From contig NC_066587.1 of assembly GCF_905475345.1 (NCBI RefSeq), positions 16,112,558-16,176,557 on the forward strand: DNA of 64,000 nt. The letters run 5' to 3'. The stretch is from Vespula vulgaris. Lineage: Eukaryota; Arthropoda; Insecta; Hymenoptera; Vespidae. Positions 39,139 through 50,171 of this stretch are shown here, piece by piece. A program made the translations under genes and the position numbers. Below the pieces are notes generated by a model. It did not search any database and had not been told where the DNA came from. It worked only from the letters and a program-made list of their open reading frames with translations. The stretch's first letter is position 1, and every line of letters begins with the position of its first letter.

Positions 39139-40253
39139 GGTGGGGTAAACAAAAAAAAGAAAAAAACATTGTTAACAAATTGAGATTACAAATATCGAGT
39201 ATTTTCTAAAGGAATCACGTAACTTTCGCAACATGAAGTCCCAGGAAAAAAAAAGGAGAGTTTCGAATCTTTTTTTTTTTTCCTTTTTCTTTTTTTTATA
39301 AATCGATTACATACCTCCCGTACCCAAGACCTTCAATAAGTCGAAATGAGACATGTCCACTCTTTGACCACCACTGTCTTCGAGATTCACTGTAATCAAA
39401 AGACAAAAAAATGGATTAGTATTATTAACACTGTCTCCTCCCAGTAAATGGATTTTTCTTTCTTCTTTTTTTTAAATTTTCTTATTTAATTAATTCGGGT
39501 TTCGATCGGTCAAATTTTTGTTATCTCAATGTATCAAAGTTTGAATGACATCGAATCTAATTGAATCGAATCAAATCGAAAATTTTTCGACAGAAACGAA
39601 AGGACTTTCTCGCAATACGTACGAGAAATTTATTCCTCGTCGCAAAGCAAATTCATCATGAAGCGTTAAGTGTCACAGGGAAATCGAGATGGAGTCAATT
39701 AAGCGTGAACGTTTTCAATCCGACAGCTGTCCTCGTAATAAAATCAGGTGTTAACAAATTTGCTTGAGTATAATCTATCGTCTGCGTTATTTCCTGTGCT
39801 TGTTCGTTCGCTCGCTCGTTTGTTTGTTTGTTTGTTTGTTTTCCTGCTTGCTGTACTTATTACTTATAGTTAGATTAGAAATTCTTAAAGTATAAACTAC
39901 GAACCTATCGGTCGAGAGAAGGAGAGATAGTTGTGATAAATATTAAAATATAATAATAATTTACACACGTTTCTTAAAAAAGTTTTACTCGTCCAATTAT
40001 TACTTCCAATTTCTTTTTTATTTTCACGCTAACATCTTTTATGTAGGCCATATATCAAAATAAATTTTGTATTGGTCGCTTATCAATCTATTTTCGAAAT
40101 AGCAATTACATTTTTGAACGGATAACGAAAAACGATCGTTTTCGAAATTAGGTCTCGACCCGTAAAACTTTCGAAAGCCCTGATTTATGTATGTGGATCA
40201 TTCTCAATGACGTTCGAGCTTCCATGCTCTCTTTTATTCAATGATTGAGAGAC

Positions 40254-40306
<53 letters not shown>

Positions 40307-41029
40307 AAAAAAAAGAAAAAGAAATCTTTAAGGCCGAGCTTTCAACATAACACAACCTCGTCGTCCTATTTCCATCGTAAACAAAACGTCGTTAAGATTG
40401 AAAAACAAAAGTATTTTTAATCTCTATATCGGAATCCATTTATAAATTATTATTCGTCAACTACATAATTTTTAATGATCCTATAAATGAAAATTAAACA
40501 TTAAAACAAAAGAATTATATTTAATTAATTATCTGTCAAATTAATATCAACGACATTTATTCTTAAGGATTTGTTAGAAATAAAATAAAATAAAAAAAGA
40601 AATAGAAAAACAAAATTTGGAATAACATAACCTCGAAAAAGAATAAAGAAAACAAAAAGAAAAAGATCAGAACTCGGATAAAGACTCGTCACGACATCTG
40701 TAGGAACATGTATGAAATTGTTACGACACAAACAACTTTGATACGTTCAAATGCGCGAAAGTAACATTATAATTTTTAATAAAAACGAAAAATACGAAAC
40801 ACACACGGAGTGTGCAAAAGATATACCTAGGTAATATGTAAATAATAGATTACACTTTTTTCTCCCGAGAATTATTTACGTTTCCAATTAATCTTGTAGT
40901 TTTGATAATTTTACCGGGAGCAAAAAACAAAAAACAGAAAAGTTAACCTACAAAAAGTTTAAAAAAAAAAAGTAATTCATTTTTACAATCGCTTTTAGTA
41001 ACTTTTGACCAGTCCTGTATCATTGATGT

Positions 41030-41109
<80 letters not shown>

Positions 41110-41277
41110 TGTGTGTCTATCTCTTTTTCTCTTTTTTTCTTTTATTGTTACTGGCGTGTACATCCATCGATGTTGGGCGGTTAAGAACACCGATTGGAAT
41201 GCCACTTATTTCAAAGTGTCGTGCGCACAAACGTATGTAAGTAAGTATGTACATGAGTATCAAAAGCAAGCTAGCAT

Positions 41278-41319
<42 letters not shown>

Positions 41320-41746
41320 GAGCAAGCAAGCAAGCAAGCGAGCAAGCAAGCGAGCAAGCAAGAGCACACCTGCAATACGGATAATGTCCGCAGGTGTTCG
41401 CCGTTGGGGGGAAAAGGGTGGTGGGAGGGGTTCAGGGGTCGGGGGGAGGAGGAGAGAGGGGAAAAAAGAGGAAGGAGAAGCGCACATGTGGTAAACGCGT
41501 GTGCACTGTGCATACTCCACACGTTGCTTATCGAGCAACGTTGCAGCATCGTTGCAGTTGCAATTGCAGTTATAGCTGTAGCAACGCTAAAACGCAACCC
41601 AGACGTAAATGTAAATGAAAATGGAAACGCAAACGTAATCACAATAGCAAACGCGGAATCTCGAAATAACCGAAGGGAATTATTAAAATGTACAAATAAA
41701 AATAATATGTAATGATTTTATATAGAGTAAAGGAGAGAAAGATGAG

Positions 41747-41797
<51 letters not shown>

Positions 41798-44700
41798 GAT
41801 ATAAGTTTTTTCAGTAAATTTTATTGCAACCAACGCTTGAATTCGATTCGACCGATTATTAATGGCGATAAAGAGGGGAAAGGTATGTGTGTGTGTGTGT
41901 GTTTGTGTAGGTAATTCTGAAGAGACGATGAATTTATGCGCGTTGTTTCATTTCGATCACACGAGATTCTCGTTGCATCGATGTTTAAATAAGAATCGAG
42001 ATAATATAACCGAGATAAGAAACGTAACATATTTGATAAGAGGCGTAACGAATTTCATTTATTTATTTACTTGTTTATTTAGTTTTTCGATTTTTTTTCT
42101 CCTTCTTCTTTCTTTTTCTTTTTCATTTTATTTTATTTTATTTTATTTTTTTATTATTCCTGCTTTGACGATATGCAAACGATACGCATCTTTGTTATTT
42201 AAAAAATTATTTTTATTATTATCGAGTAGAAAGAAGATATGTATGTAAGTTCCGTGTCGATTCTTGATTGATTGATTAATTGATTGTTCTTATTATTATT
42301 AATCACCGATATAATTATTATCATCACTTCTATTTTACGAAATACAGACTGAATGAAAAGTTCGTAGGTGGGTTAAAAGTCCCTAAGCGATCTCACAAAA
42401 GATTTATCATTCCTTTTTCTTGTTATCGATCACAAGGGAACTTTCGGCCCCACCTAAGAATCTTCGGCTCATTCTCTGTACAACAGAAGAGAAGATTTAT
42501 TCGCGTTAATAGAGAAAGAGAAAAGAATAAAAAGTAAAAGAAGAGGGGGAGAAAAAAAAGAAACAAAAAGTTGATGTCAAAGATAATAACATTAGGAGGG
42601 AGGAGGGAGAGAAAAGCGCATATTCAAATGGACCCACTTGATTCTCTACTGCAGTGGAGCTACGTGGCAACCGAGTAATAAGCAACGATGCAACGATTTG
42701 CATGTACTTAACCTAAAAAAAAAAAAAATGATAAAAAAACTCGAGATAAAAGAATTACCGTCTAACGTGCTCGTCGCCTTGACTTTTTTTTTTGTTCTTT
42801 TTCTTTCCTTCTTTCTTTATCTTTATTTTATATGGAATATATATAATATATATGTATGCGTGTATATACGTATATGTGTATACACGTACGAATGTGTGTG
42901 TGTGTGTTTGTTTGTTCATATAAATTAGTAAAAACAAATGAGAACAGTGTTTAGTTAAGAAGATACAAGTTTTATCTTTTGTTAAAATGTTGAAAAGAGA
43001 TAGAAAAAAAGAAAGAGAAAGAAAGAGAGAGAGAGAGAGAGAAAGAAAGAAAGAAAAGCGTTCAGAATTGTTGCGTTTTTCGTGGCAAAAGGCAGACACT
43101 GAACGATATCGATTTCTGTTCAATCAAAAGTAATTGTCTTCTAGTATCTGTTCGCGCGTAGAATAGTCCGGAGTAGAGTAATAGTTAGTCTCTTTCTCTT
43201 TGGTTAAATAGCACTCGTCGTTGGTTGCTTTCACTTTCCAATACGCCGTGCTTCTGTTTAAACTTTGTGTCTGTTTTATACAATTCCTCTTTTTTTTTCT
43301 CCCTTTCTGTTCCTCTTCTTTTTTTTTTTTTCGTCTAATATACATTCGACATATATCGAACGAGAAAAGAAAAGAAGAAAAAGAGAATAGAAAAAAGCTC
43401 ATCCAACAACCTCAAGAAATTCGTAGGGAAACTCAAAATAATTCTCAAAACTCAATACCAAAAATATTCGAGTGCATCTTTCCGAATTGTTTCTAAAAAT
43501 CGATTACTCCTCTTTTTTTTTTTTTTTTTTTTCATTTTTTCTTTTAGACGTTTCAAACTTGTAATATAAAAAAAGAAAGGAAAAAAGAACAAAGAAAAAA
43601 TAATTAGTTTCAAAATTAGTCTCAATGCTTTGGAAATCGCTCGAACCACATATGCGGTTCAATTCGTACAAAAGAGGAAATGAAAAGAAGAAAAAGAAAA
43701 TAAATAAATAAATAAATCAATACATACATATATACATACATACATACATACATACATACATACGAACGGACAGAATGAAATGCAATCATCGAATTCAACG
43801 AACCGCCGAAAATTCAATAAAAGAAACGACCGTATATCGAAATATAAGTCGATAATATCTGTTATTCGGCGGCCATCTTTAAAGTTTCCAAGAGCTTCCG
43901 CATTTTCTTTCTCGAATCTTTTGAAAGAGAGAGCGAGAAAAAGAGAAAGAGAAAAAGAAAGAAAGAGAAAGAGAAAAAAAGAAAGAAAAGAAAAAGAGAA
44001 TGATACGTATATATACGTGTATAGGTACATGAACATGTAAATGTACAGACGCAAGAAGAGGGGAGGGAGAGGAACAGAGGAGAGGGTTCGTCTCTCGATC
44101 GTCCCCGGCCCTGACTGTTCCCTGAGAATTCATGTCAAGGTAGTAAAAGCGACCACGATCGCGCTCTATCACACAGTTACATACTATTTTATAGGTATAC
44201 GTATATATGTATGTATAAGTGTTTACATGGGACACATATACGTACATACACCTATATATGTGTATACATCTATATGCAAGTGCACGGATATATATGTGTA
44301 TATTTATATATAATGTGTGCATGTACATATATATATATATATATATCATATATACACACACCTGTGTCTGTTACATATACACACATATATACTGTTAATA
44401 CATACACAAACACATATATATATGCATGTATATACACATATACGTATATACACCCATCATATATATGTACATACATATACACGTCCGTATCTGGATCGAC
44501 GGTACAAGATTCGTGTTCGGTTTTGCACGACCCACTTACGTCGACTGGAATTACCTTCTCGTGGCACTCCTTTAAACAAAATTTCGTAGAAACGTTAAGA
44601 GAAAATTCCAACGAAATCGTAAACGTTATTACATATATCGCATATCACGTCCTTGACGTCCTTGACTTTAGTTTCCTATTATATCTCGTGTTATACATTG

Positions 44701-44857
44701 AAATAATTAATTAACGAAGAAATCTAATCGGAATTGGAATTTTTTCTTTTTCTAGTTTTCTGTGTTTTTTTTTTTTCTTTTTCTTTTTCTTCTCAATTTT
44801 ATCGACAAACTCTTCAGAAATCTTTAAAACTCGACGGTTAAAGAGTTTCTTCTTCTT

Positions 44858-44888
<31 letters not shown>

Positions 44889-46568
44889 GAACGACAGTGA
44901 ACTTGATGAACTTCTATATTTTCGGTTGATTCGATTTATCGCTTATAAACCATTTGGTTAAGAGTTGTAGATAAAATTTGATGGATCGTAATCTTTGATC
45001 TTCAATTTTTTCATCGTAGGTTCCAAAGTATCAACCAAAAAAAATTATTTAGTACATATACGTTTATAGGTACATACACATATATACGTACGTACAATAT
45101 ATATATATATACAGTATATATACGTGTGTACCACCTTCTTTCGTCGTCGTTTGTTGTCGTCCTTGTGGAACTTACAAAGCAGTGGTTCTCATGTCAACGA
45201 ACGTTTGACAATAACTTCCTCTTAATCTTCTCTAAACACAAGACTTACTATCTAAAATTTCAAATTTCAAAAAGTCATACGTTTATATTCCTACGAAAAT
45301 ATTTGTATGGTAACAATTAGAGTCTTAAGTATTTAACAATACAATAATTCTCACCTGATACGAATAATAAAGTTTTTCTAAAACTTCGTAATAGCTCCGT
45401 AACCGATTTATTTTAAATTTTAAATATGAAAGATAGAATTTCATTTATTTTGCAAATTAACATACTAACAATTGGATTAATGAAATTCTAAAGTTTCATT
45501 CTGATTTTAATGATACACCCTATATGTGTAATATCCGTGCAACGTGTACCAGATGAATGTAAGCCATAACTGTCTATAAATAGAGCGAGAGATACCAGGC
45601 GTTCCGGTTTTTCGGGATAGAGGATTCTACCGGTTTTTAACACCTTATAATCTTTAGTAGTCTTCTTGTCTTGTAAAAAGATATCGCATCCAAGCATTGT
45701 CATGACTTGTTACTGACTTTTCTCTTTCGACGTGTGATACTTAAACGAGCACAGATTTTCTACGAAGATGAGAGTTGTGTATAGGATTGATGATCGTTAC
45801 CCAATACCCAACGTCCCCATTCGTTTCATTTTAAATAGGTCACCTTATATAGTATCAATTGTATGTATAGTATTATTTTGCAATGTAATCAAAAATGAGA
45901 AAAAATTGTATCGGATTATATTTCGTATTTAGATATATTATACACGACATTAAATCTGTCATATTCCAATTGTATGTTATTATATTTATATTGTAAACAA
46001 AAAATATTTGTATATTGTATTTTTTTTTTTCTATTGTAAATCCAATTTTTTTTCTCTACCTTATCTTTATACTTACATTAAAAAGAAAACTTTTATTATA
46101 TTTACGTTTACGTTTTTATTGTAACAAAAAAAGATATATATATTTTTTTGCGTATTATATTATCTTTCCGTGCTTATATTGCTAATAAAATATTTTCCTT
46201 AATACTATCTTTGTATTTATATTATAAAAAAAAATACTCCATATCGTATTGTGTTTCGTATTTATATTATTAAAAAAAAAAAAAAAAAAAAAAGAATAAT
46301 AAAAAAAAAAGAAATAAATAAATAGTGATAAAATGAAAATTATTTATTGAGAACAAATGAGAAATCGAGAAATGAAATTGTTGTATAGATAGACAATCGA
46401 AATCGACGAGAAAAGGACGCACGTAAGAACGTCTTTTTATGCAAGAAGCAGTCACGCGGTACACATAAAGTAATTCCTTTCACTGAAACGCCTTTCACTA
46501 AAAACATTTCAACGAAACATCAGCAAAAATGATTTACATGCGTCGTATTTACCTTCATCGATCTCCAT
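34323..46568 (-). CDS. RPS6KA5: MSK/RPS6KA5-type tandem-domain Ser/Thr kinase (JIL-1 family), 883 aa, 7 exons
   Basis: Exons: 46568-46553, 39389-39315, 38957-38739, 38621-38506, 37527-37327, 36586-36158, 35918-34323; total 2652 nt in frame. The N-terminal AGC kinase has the glycine loop GTGAYGKVFL (28-37), K53 in AMK, YRDIKLEN (D149), DFG (D167) and the activation loop AYSFCGTIEYMAPE with S187. An AGC tail and the hydrophobic motif GYSYVAPSILF (S355) follow, matching MSK1 residues around S376. The C-terminal CaMK-type kinase has ALGDGSFSVC, K437, HRDLKPEN (D521), DFGFAR (D542) and TPCFTLPYAAPE with T557, the MAPK-site equivalent. After about residue 655 comes a long Ser-rich tail with basic clusters (KSKRRKR, TRSRKRKL, KRPKRF), probable nuclear signals. 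MSK/JIL-1 kinases phosphorylate histone H3 and CREB downstream of MAPK. Longer than human MSK1 (802 aa), shorter than Drosophila JIL-1. Confidence 0.95.
36788..36905. mobile_element. Tc1-like MITE, half copy c (kinase intron)
   Basis: Left arm only: TATAGGACGGGTCAAAAGTC then CCTAGGTAGACCGAAAGTTT, the doubled motif, followed by AAAGATTAATTACTCTTTTTTC and TTTTATAGGCTAATTTTG. No clear right arm remains. Confidence 0.55.
37135..37175. repeat. (TTTC)n microsatellite in kinase intron
   Basis: Perfect run of TTTC/CTTT units in the intron between exons 36586-36158 and 37527-37327. The same intron has an (AT)n run at 36950-36990. Confidence 0.9.
37660..37782. mobile_element. Tc1-like MITE, half copy d (kinase intron)
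   Basis: Right arm, reverse-complemented: TACAGGATATTGATAAGTGT then CCAAGGTGATTTGAAAAATCAATTAAT (given in two parts). The left arm is eroded. Confidence 0.45.
40803..41020. mobile_element. Tc1-like MITE, copy j (kinase intron 1)
   Basis: The right arm, reverse-complemented, begins TACAGGACTGGTCAAAAGTT and goes on to GTAAAAATGAATTA. The left arm begins CACGGAGTGTGCAAAAGATA and has CTAGGTAATATG. The interior is A-rich. Confidence 0.55.
41033..41106. repeat. (CT)n microsatellite
   Basis: About 37 uninterrupted CT dinucleotides, one of the longest in the window. Confidence 0.97.
41278..41362. repeat. (AAGC)n tetranucleotide array with AGCG variants
   Basis: About 21 units of AAGC with three units changed to GAGC toward the right end. 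On the minus strand it reads as an LLAC-type repeat peptide, which is an artefact. Confidence 0.97.
42343..42480. mobile_element. Tc1-like MITE, compact copy e (kinase intron 1)
   Basis: A 138-bp element with well-paired ends. Left: TACAGACTGAATGAAAAGTT then CGTAGGTGGGTTAAAAGTCC. Right, reverse-complemented: TACAGAGAATGAGCCGAAGA then TTCTTAGGTGGGGCCGAAAG. Both arms contain the doubled 22-bp motif, so the terminal inverted repeat is about 50 bp. Confidence 0.7.
43690..43763. repeat. compound (AAAT)n-(ACAT)n microsatellite
   Basis: Four AAAT units are followed by about nine ACAT units. Confidence 0.9.
46553..46568 (-). other. RPS6KA5: probable 16-nt first coding exon of the MSK-type kinase
   Basis: The next exon (39389-39315) starts with the last two bases of a codon and has no usable ATG before its conserved part. 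Upstream on the minus strand, ATGGAGATCGATGAAG is followed by a good donor, GTAAATA, and ends in phase 1 as needed. The joined start reads MEIDEVNLEDSGGQRVDMSHFDLL. The join relies on phase and donor quality, across a 7.2 kb intron. Other short exons could also fit. Confidence 0.7.
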
Positions 46569-47594
46569 ATTAAACGATGTCGTACTAATTTTTTTGATTA
46601 TTCTTATTATTTTTTTTTTTCCCTTTAATTTTTCTCTTCTTTCCTCTCCTCTTTCTACCCCTTTAAAATCCAGTCTTCAAACAACGACAATTACGATTAT
46701 TCTTTCGTAATATTATCTTCTTATTTTGTCGAGTGACGGATGAGATTCAATACGAAAAAATATATTTGCAGAAATAATTATCACAATAGTTATTTCGAAA
46801 GAGAATTTCTGCTCGTTAATTAACGCTAAATCGAGTTATTCTATATAAATATAAAATATAAAACGTAATAATATGTATATATAGATATGCACACAGAGAC
46901 ATATACAAAAAAGTAAGCCACATTGTAATTTATAACAAATCAACGTATATCAATAATTATCACAGGTACCACCACGACGACGAAAAAAAGAAAAAGAAAA
47001 AAAAACTGGATATTGCAGAAAAACGAATGATCACGTTTCTCTTGGAAAATATGTATTCTCTCTCTTTCTTTATTTATTTCAATTATTTTTTCTTCTTCTT
47101 CATTTAAAAAATAAAAATACAACAATAAATATTCGATTGATATAATTCACCCTATACCTGTATATAACTGTGAAGGACTTCCGTTTTTGTTATCGTAAAC
47201 TACTCGTTATATTTCTTTCTTACCACAAATCGACATTTCTCGCCGATTTTCAAACTCTCTCTCTCTCTCTTTCTCCCTTTTTTGCTTTTACCAAACAGCA
47301 CCACCATCACCTACTATAAAAACCACATTTTATTCGAGTAAATCAGTAACGGTGACGAGCAAATCGTATTGCTTGCTTTCCAGGTTTTCCGCTTCGTAAT
47401 AATTCTATTGCGTCGTTAAAACGGTATTTCACATTATAAGTACACACACATACACACACATATTCTTAATACCATTAACAGGATTTCAAATGTCGGTCTA
47501 GTTAAAGTCTACCGACCGAATTCCTATTAAAACGAAACTAGGAACACGAATCGGTAGATGTTAACTCAAAGATATATGTAATTAGTTAGACGGT

Positions 47595-47690
47595 TTAGTT
47601 TAGTTTAGTTTAGTATAGTATAGTATAGTATAGTATAGTATAGTATAGTATAGTATAGTTTAGTTTAGTTCAGTTTAGTTCAATTTAGTT
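47595..47690. repeat. pentanucleotide array TTTAG/TATAG
   Basis: TTTAG units, then about ten TATAG units, then TTTAG and TTCAG variants in order. An (AT)n run follows at 47707-47756. Confidence 0.95.
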
Positions 47691-47706
47691 GCCCTTTCCC
47701 TTAGTA

Positions 47707-47757
<51 letters not shown>

Positions 47758-48827
47758 TTGAGAAGAGCTACTAGATACTATAGAACACACATAGTAGATT
47801 TCTGCAACAGGTAATCTGATGATCAATGCCTGATTCGAATCTCCAACAATATTTATACGCGATCTTCCGTACGACTGATGATGATTCGATTCTTCCAACT
47901 GTGAAACATCTACTAATTAACTAGAAGAAAAGATTAAAAAAATAAATAAATAAGTAAAAAAAAAAAAAAAAAAAATAAAAAAAGAAAAAGTAGAAGCCTC
48001 CATTAGGAATATTATTCTCTCTCCAATTATAATCGCCTTTATTCTCTTTCTCTTTCTCTCTTTCTATCTCTATTTCCATTTCTATTTCTATCACTATTAC
48101 CTCTCTTTTTCTTCTTTAATTTACTCAATTATTATTACCTTCGGTTCTATACGATGGGGAATCCGAGAAATGTATTAAACGTGAGTTTAATTGATTCGCT
48201 TAGGATAAAAAGTTCTTTTTTCTTTCTTTCTTTCTTTCTTTTTTTTTTTTTAAATGTTCTGATATCGATTCTTTTTTCTAACATCGTTCCACGTTCTAAC
48301 AGCGATTTCTGTCCCATATTGCTTTTTTCCTTAGTCTTATTTTGAATTTTAGTTCCAGCATATTGATTTTGTTTACTATTTTGTTCTATATTCCAATATC
48401 GATTCTAGTCTCGCATTATTTTTCGTTTTTAATATTAATTATTTCTTTTCCTCTATTTTTCAAACTACGACTTCAACTATTATTACATTGAAACCTCTTC
48501 AATTACATTCATAATATTAATTTTTCTCTGATCTAATATTCCTCATTATGATATTAATATTTATTCTAATATCGACGATCTTTCTTTTTCACAATTTTTC
48601 CTTTTTCCTTCATTCTTTCTTTCTTTCTTCCTTTCTTTTCTTTTCTCTTTTAATTTAATTTAATTCCTTACTCATCGATGAAATATCTCCAATAAACAAT
48701 TTCGAGATAATTTCGCAGGACGAAAATGAAGTAAAAGTGGTTCGATCAAAATGAGAGAAAATAAAATTAATAACCAAATAAATGAGTAAACAAAAAGAGA
48801 AGAAGAATAGAAGAATAGAGAAAGAAA

Positions 48828-48831
48828 AAAA

Positions 48832-48895
<64 letters not shown>
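48828..48895. repeat. (AAAG)n microsatellite
   Basis: About 16 perfect GAAA/AAAG units. Confidence 0.97.
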
Positions 48896-50111
48896 GATAG
48901 AGATGAAATTAACCAAAGAAAAGTAAATGTGCGGACACATGAATCACACTTAGTCTACATAGGACTTGAAACGCTATATATATATATGTACATATATATA
49001 TATATATGTATGTATATACATATGTGAAACAACAAACGAGGCCTTTGCAAGCTCGCTGAGCTTACATCGAAAGCGCTTCTCTCTTCTATGTAGTAGTTGT
49101 TGACTGCCGCCTGTGCAATCGAGACTCGTCGCGGAAGTTCCGCTTTTGTCTGACCCAGATAGTCCGCATTCACTCGCTATTTCGTAACGGGACCGACTAC
49201 TACTACTACTTTCTTCTTTCTCTCTTTCTCTCTTTCTTTTTCTTTCTTTTCCTTTCCTTTCCTTTCTTATTTCGTTCGTTCGTTACAGTAATGCGAAGAG
49301 TAGACATACTGTCTTCTAATTCTCTCTCTTTCTCTTTTTTTTTTGTATCATACATATTTATGTATAACAGAAAAATAAGTGAAAATAAAAGAAAAAAAGA
49401 TTGAAGTAAAGACGAGTATAATATTTAAAAAAAGAAAAAAAAGAGAGAGAGAAAAAAAATACGATAGAAAAAGAATATTGATATTAACGATTGATAATTT
49501 TTCTAACGTGTGTGTGTGTCTATTGTTTCTTTTTTTTTTTTTTTTTTTTCAATCAATTTTATAACAAAAATACATATACGCGCGCGTGTGTGTGTGTGTT
49601 ATATATTTTATTAGATATAATTATTATATATGTATCTAAAAAAAATATTATATATATATGTTTATTTATTTATATAACAGATGGATAGATATAAATGTTA
49701 TTAGATGTAAATAAATATATTATTGCAGATATATCATATATTAAATATATTATTTCTTTTTTTCATGTTTGTGAAGAACAAAAGATATAATTTAATGTTA
49801 GAAATGTATCAAATCACAGACTATAAACTCCTGTATCGTGATACTATAGAAAGAGGAAACTATATACGTAGATTAATTAATCGCAATTATCTCAGCACCC
49901 CACAAAGGAGAGTCATGTACGAGGCCAAATCGATTGAAAGCTGATCGATAATTTACTAAACGAGTTCGTTATATATCTATTAGAAAAAATATTTCCTCAA
50001 GTTTTACAAACATCGTCAAAATTTATATTTTAGAAATATCTTATTAGATCTTGAAAAATGTACTTCCATTAAGAATAATAATCAATCATACGTATTAGAA
50101 AAATGTTGTGC

Positions 50112-50116
<5 letters not shown>

Positions 50117-50170
<54 letters not shown>
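50117..50170. repeat. (CT)n microsatellite
   Basis: About 26 CT dinucleotides followed by a T-rich stretch. Confidence 0.95.

Positions 50171-50171
<1 letters not shown>

Larger units (their letters stand above)
39390..46552 (-). other. RPS6KA5: proposed intron 1 of the MSK-type kinase (7.2 kb)
   Basis: Runs from the proposed 16-nt exon to the acceptor TTTGATTACAG before exon 39389-39315. It contains many microsatellites: (AG)n 40250-40302, (CT)n 41033-41106, AAGC 41278-41362 and (ACAT)n 43722-43763. It also holds at least two MITE-like copies (40803-41020, 42343-42480) and one GC-richer patch at 44490-44660. No exon in it is convincing. Confidence 0.6.

Noticed and set aside
41270..41370. 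Possible CRISPR array
   Set aside because: Regular repeats have no unique spacers; it is a simple tetranucleotide run in a eukaryotic genome.
41260..41642. Leu-Ala-Cys repeat protein on the minus strand (and Lys-Gln-Ala-Ser on the plus strand)
   Set aside because: Products of the AAGC tetranucleotide array; no conserved flanking sequence.
44211..44714. Plus-strand ORF of 167 codons
   Set aside because: Most of its length is Tyr/Ile/His codons from TATA/CACA repeats; only the last third is complex and that part is equally open on the other strand.
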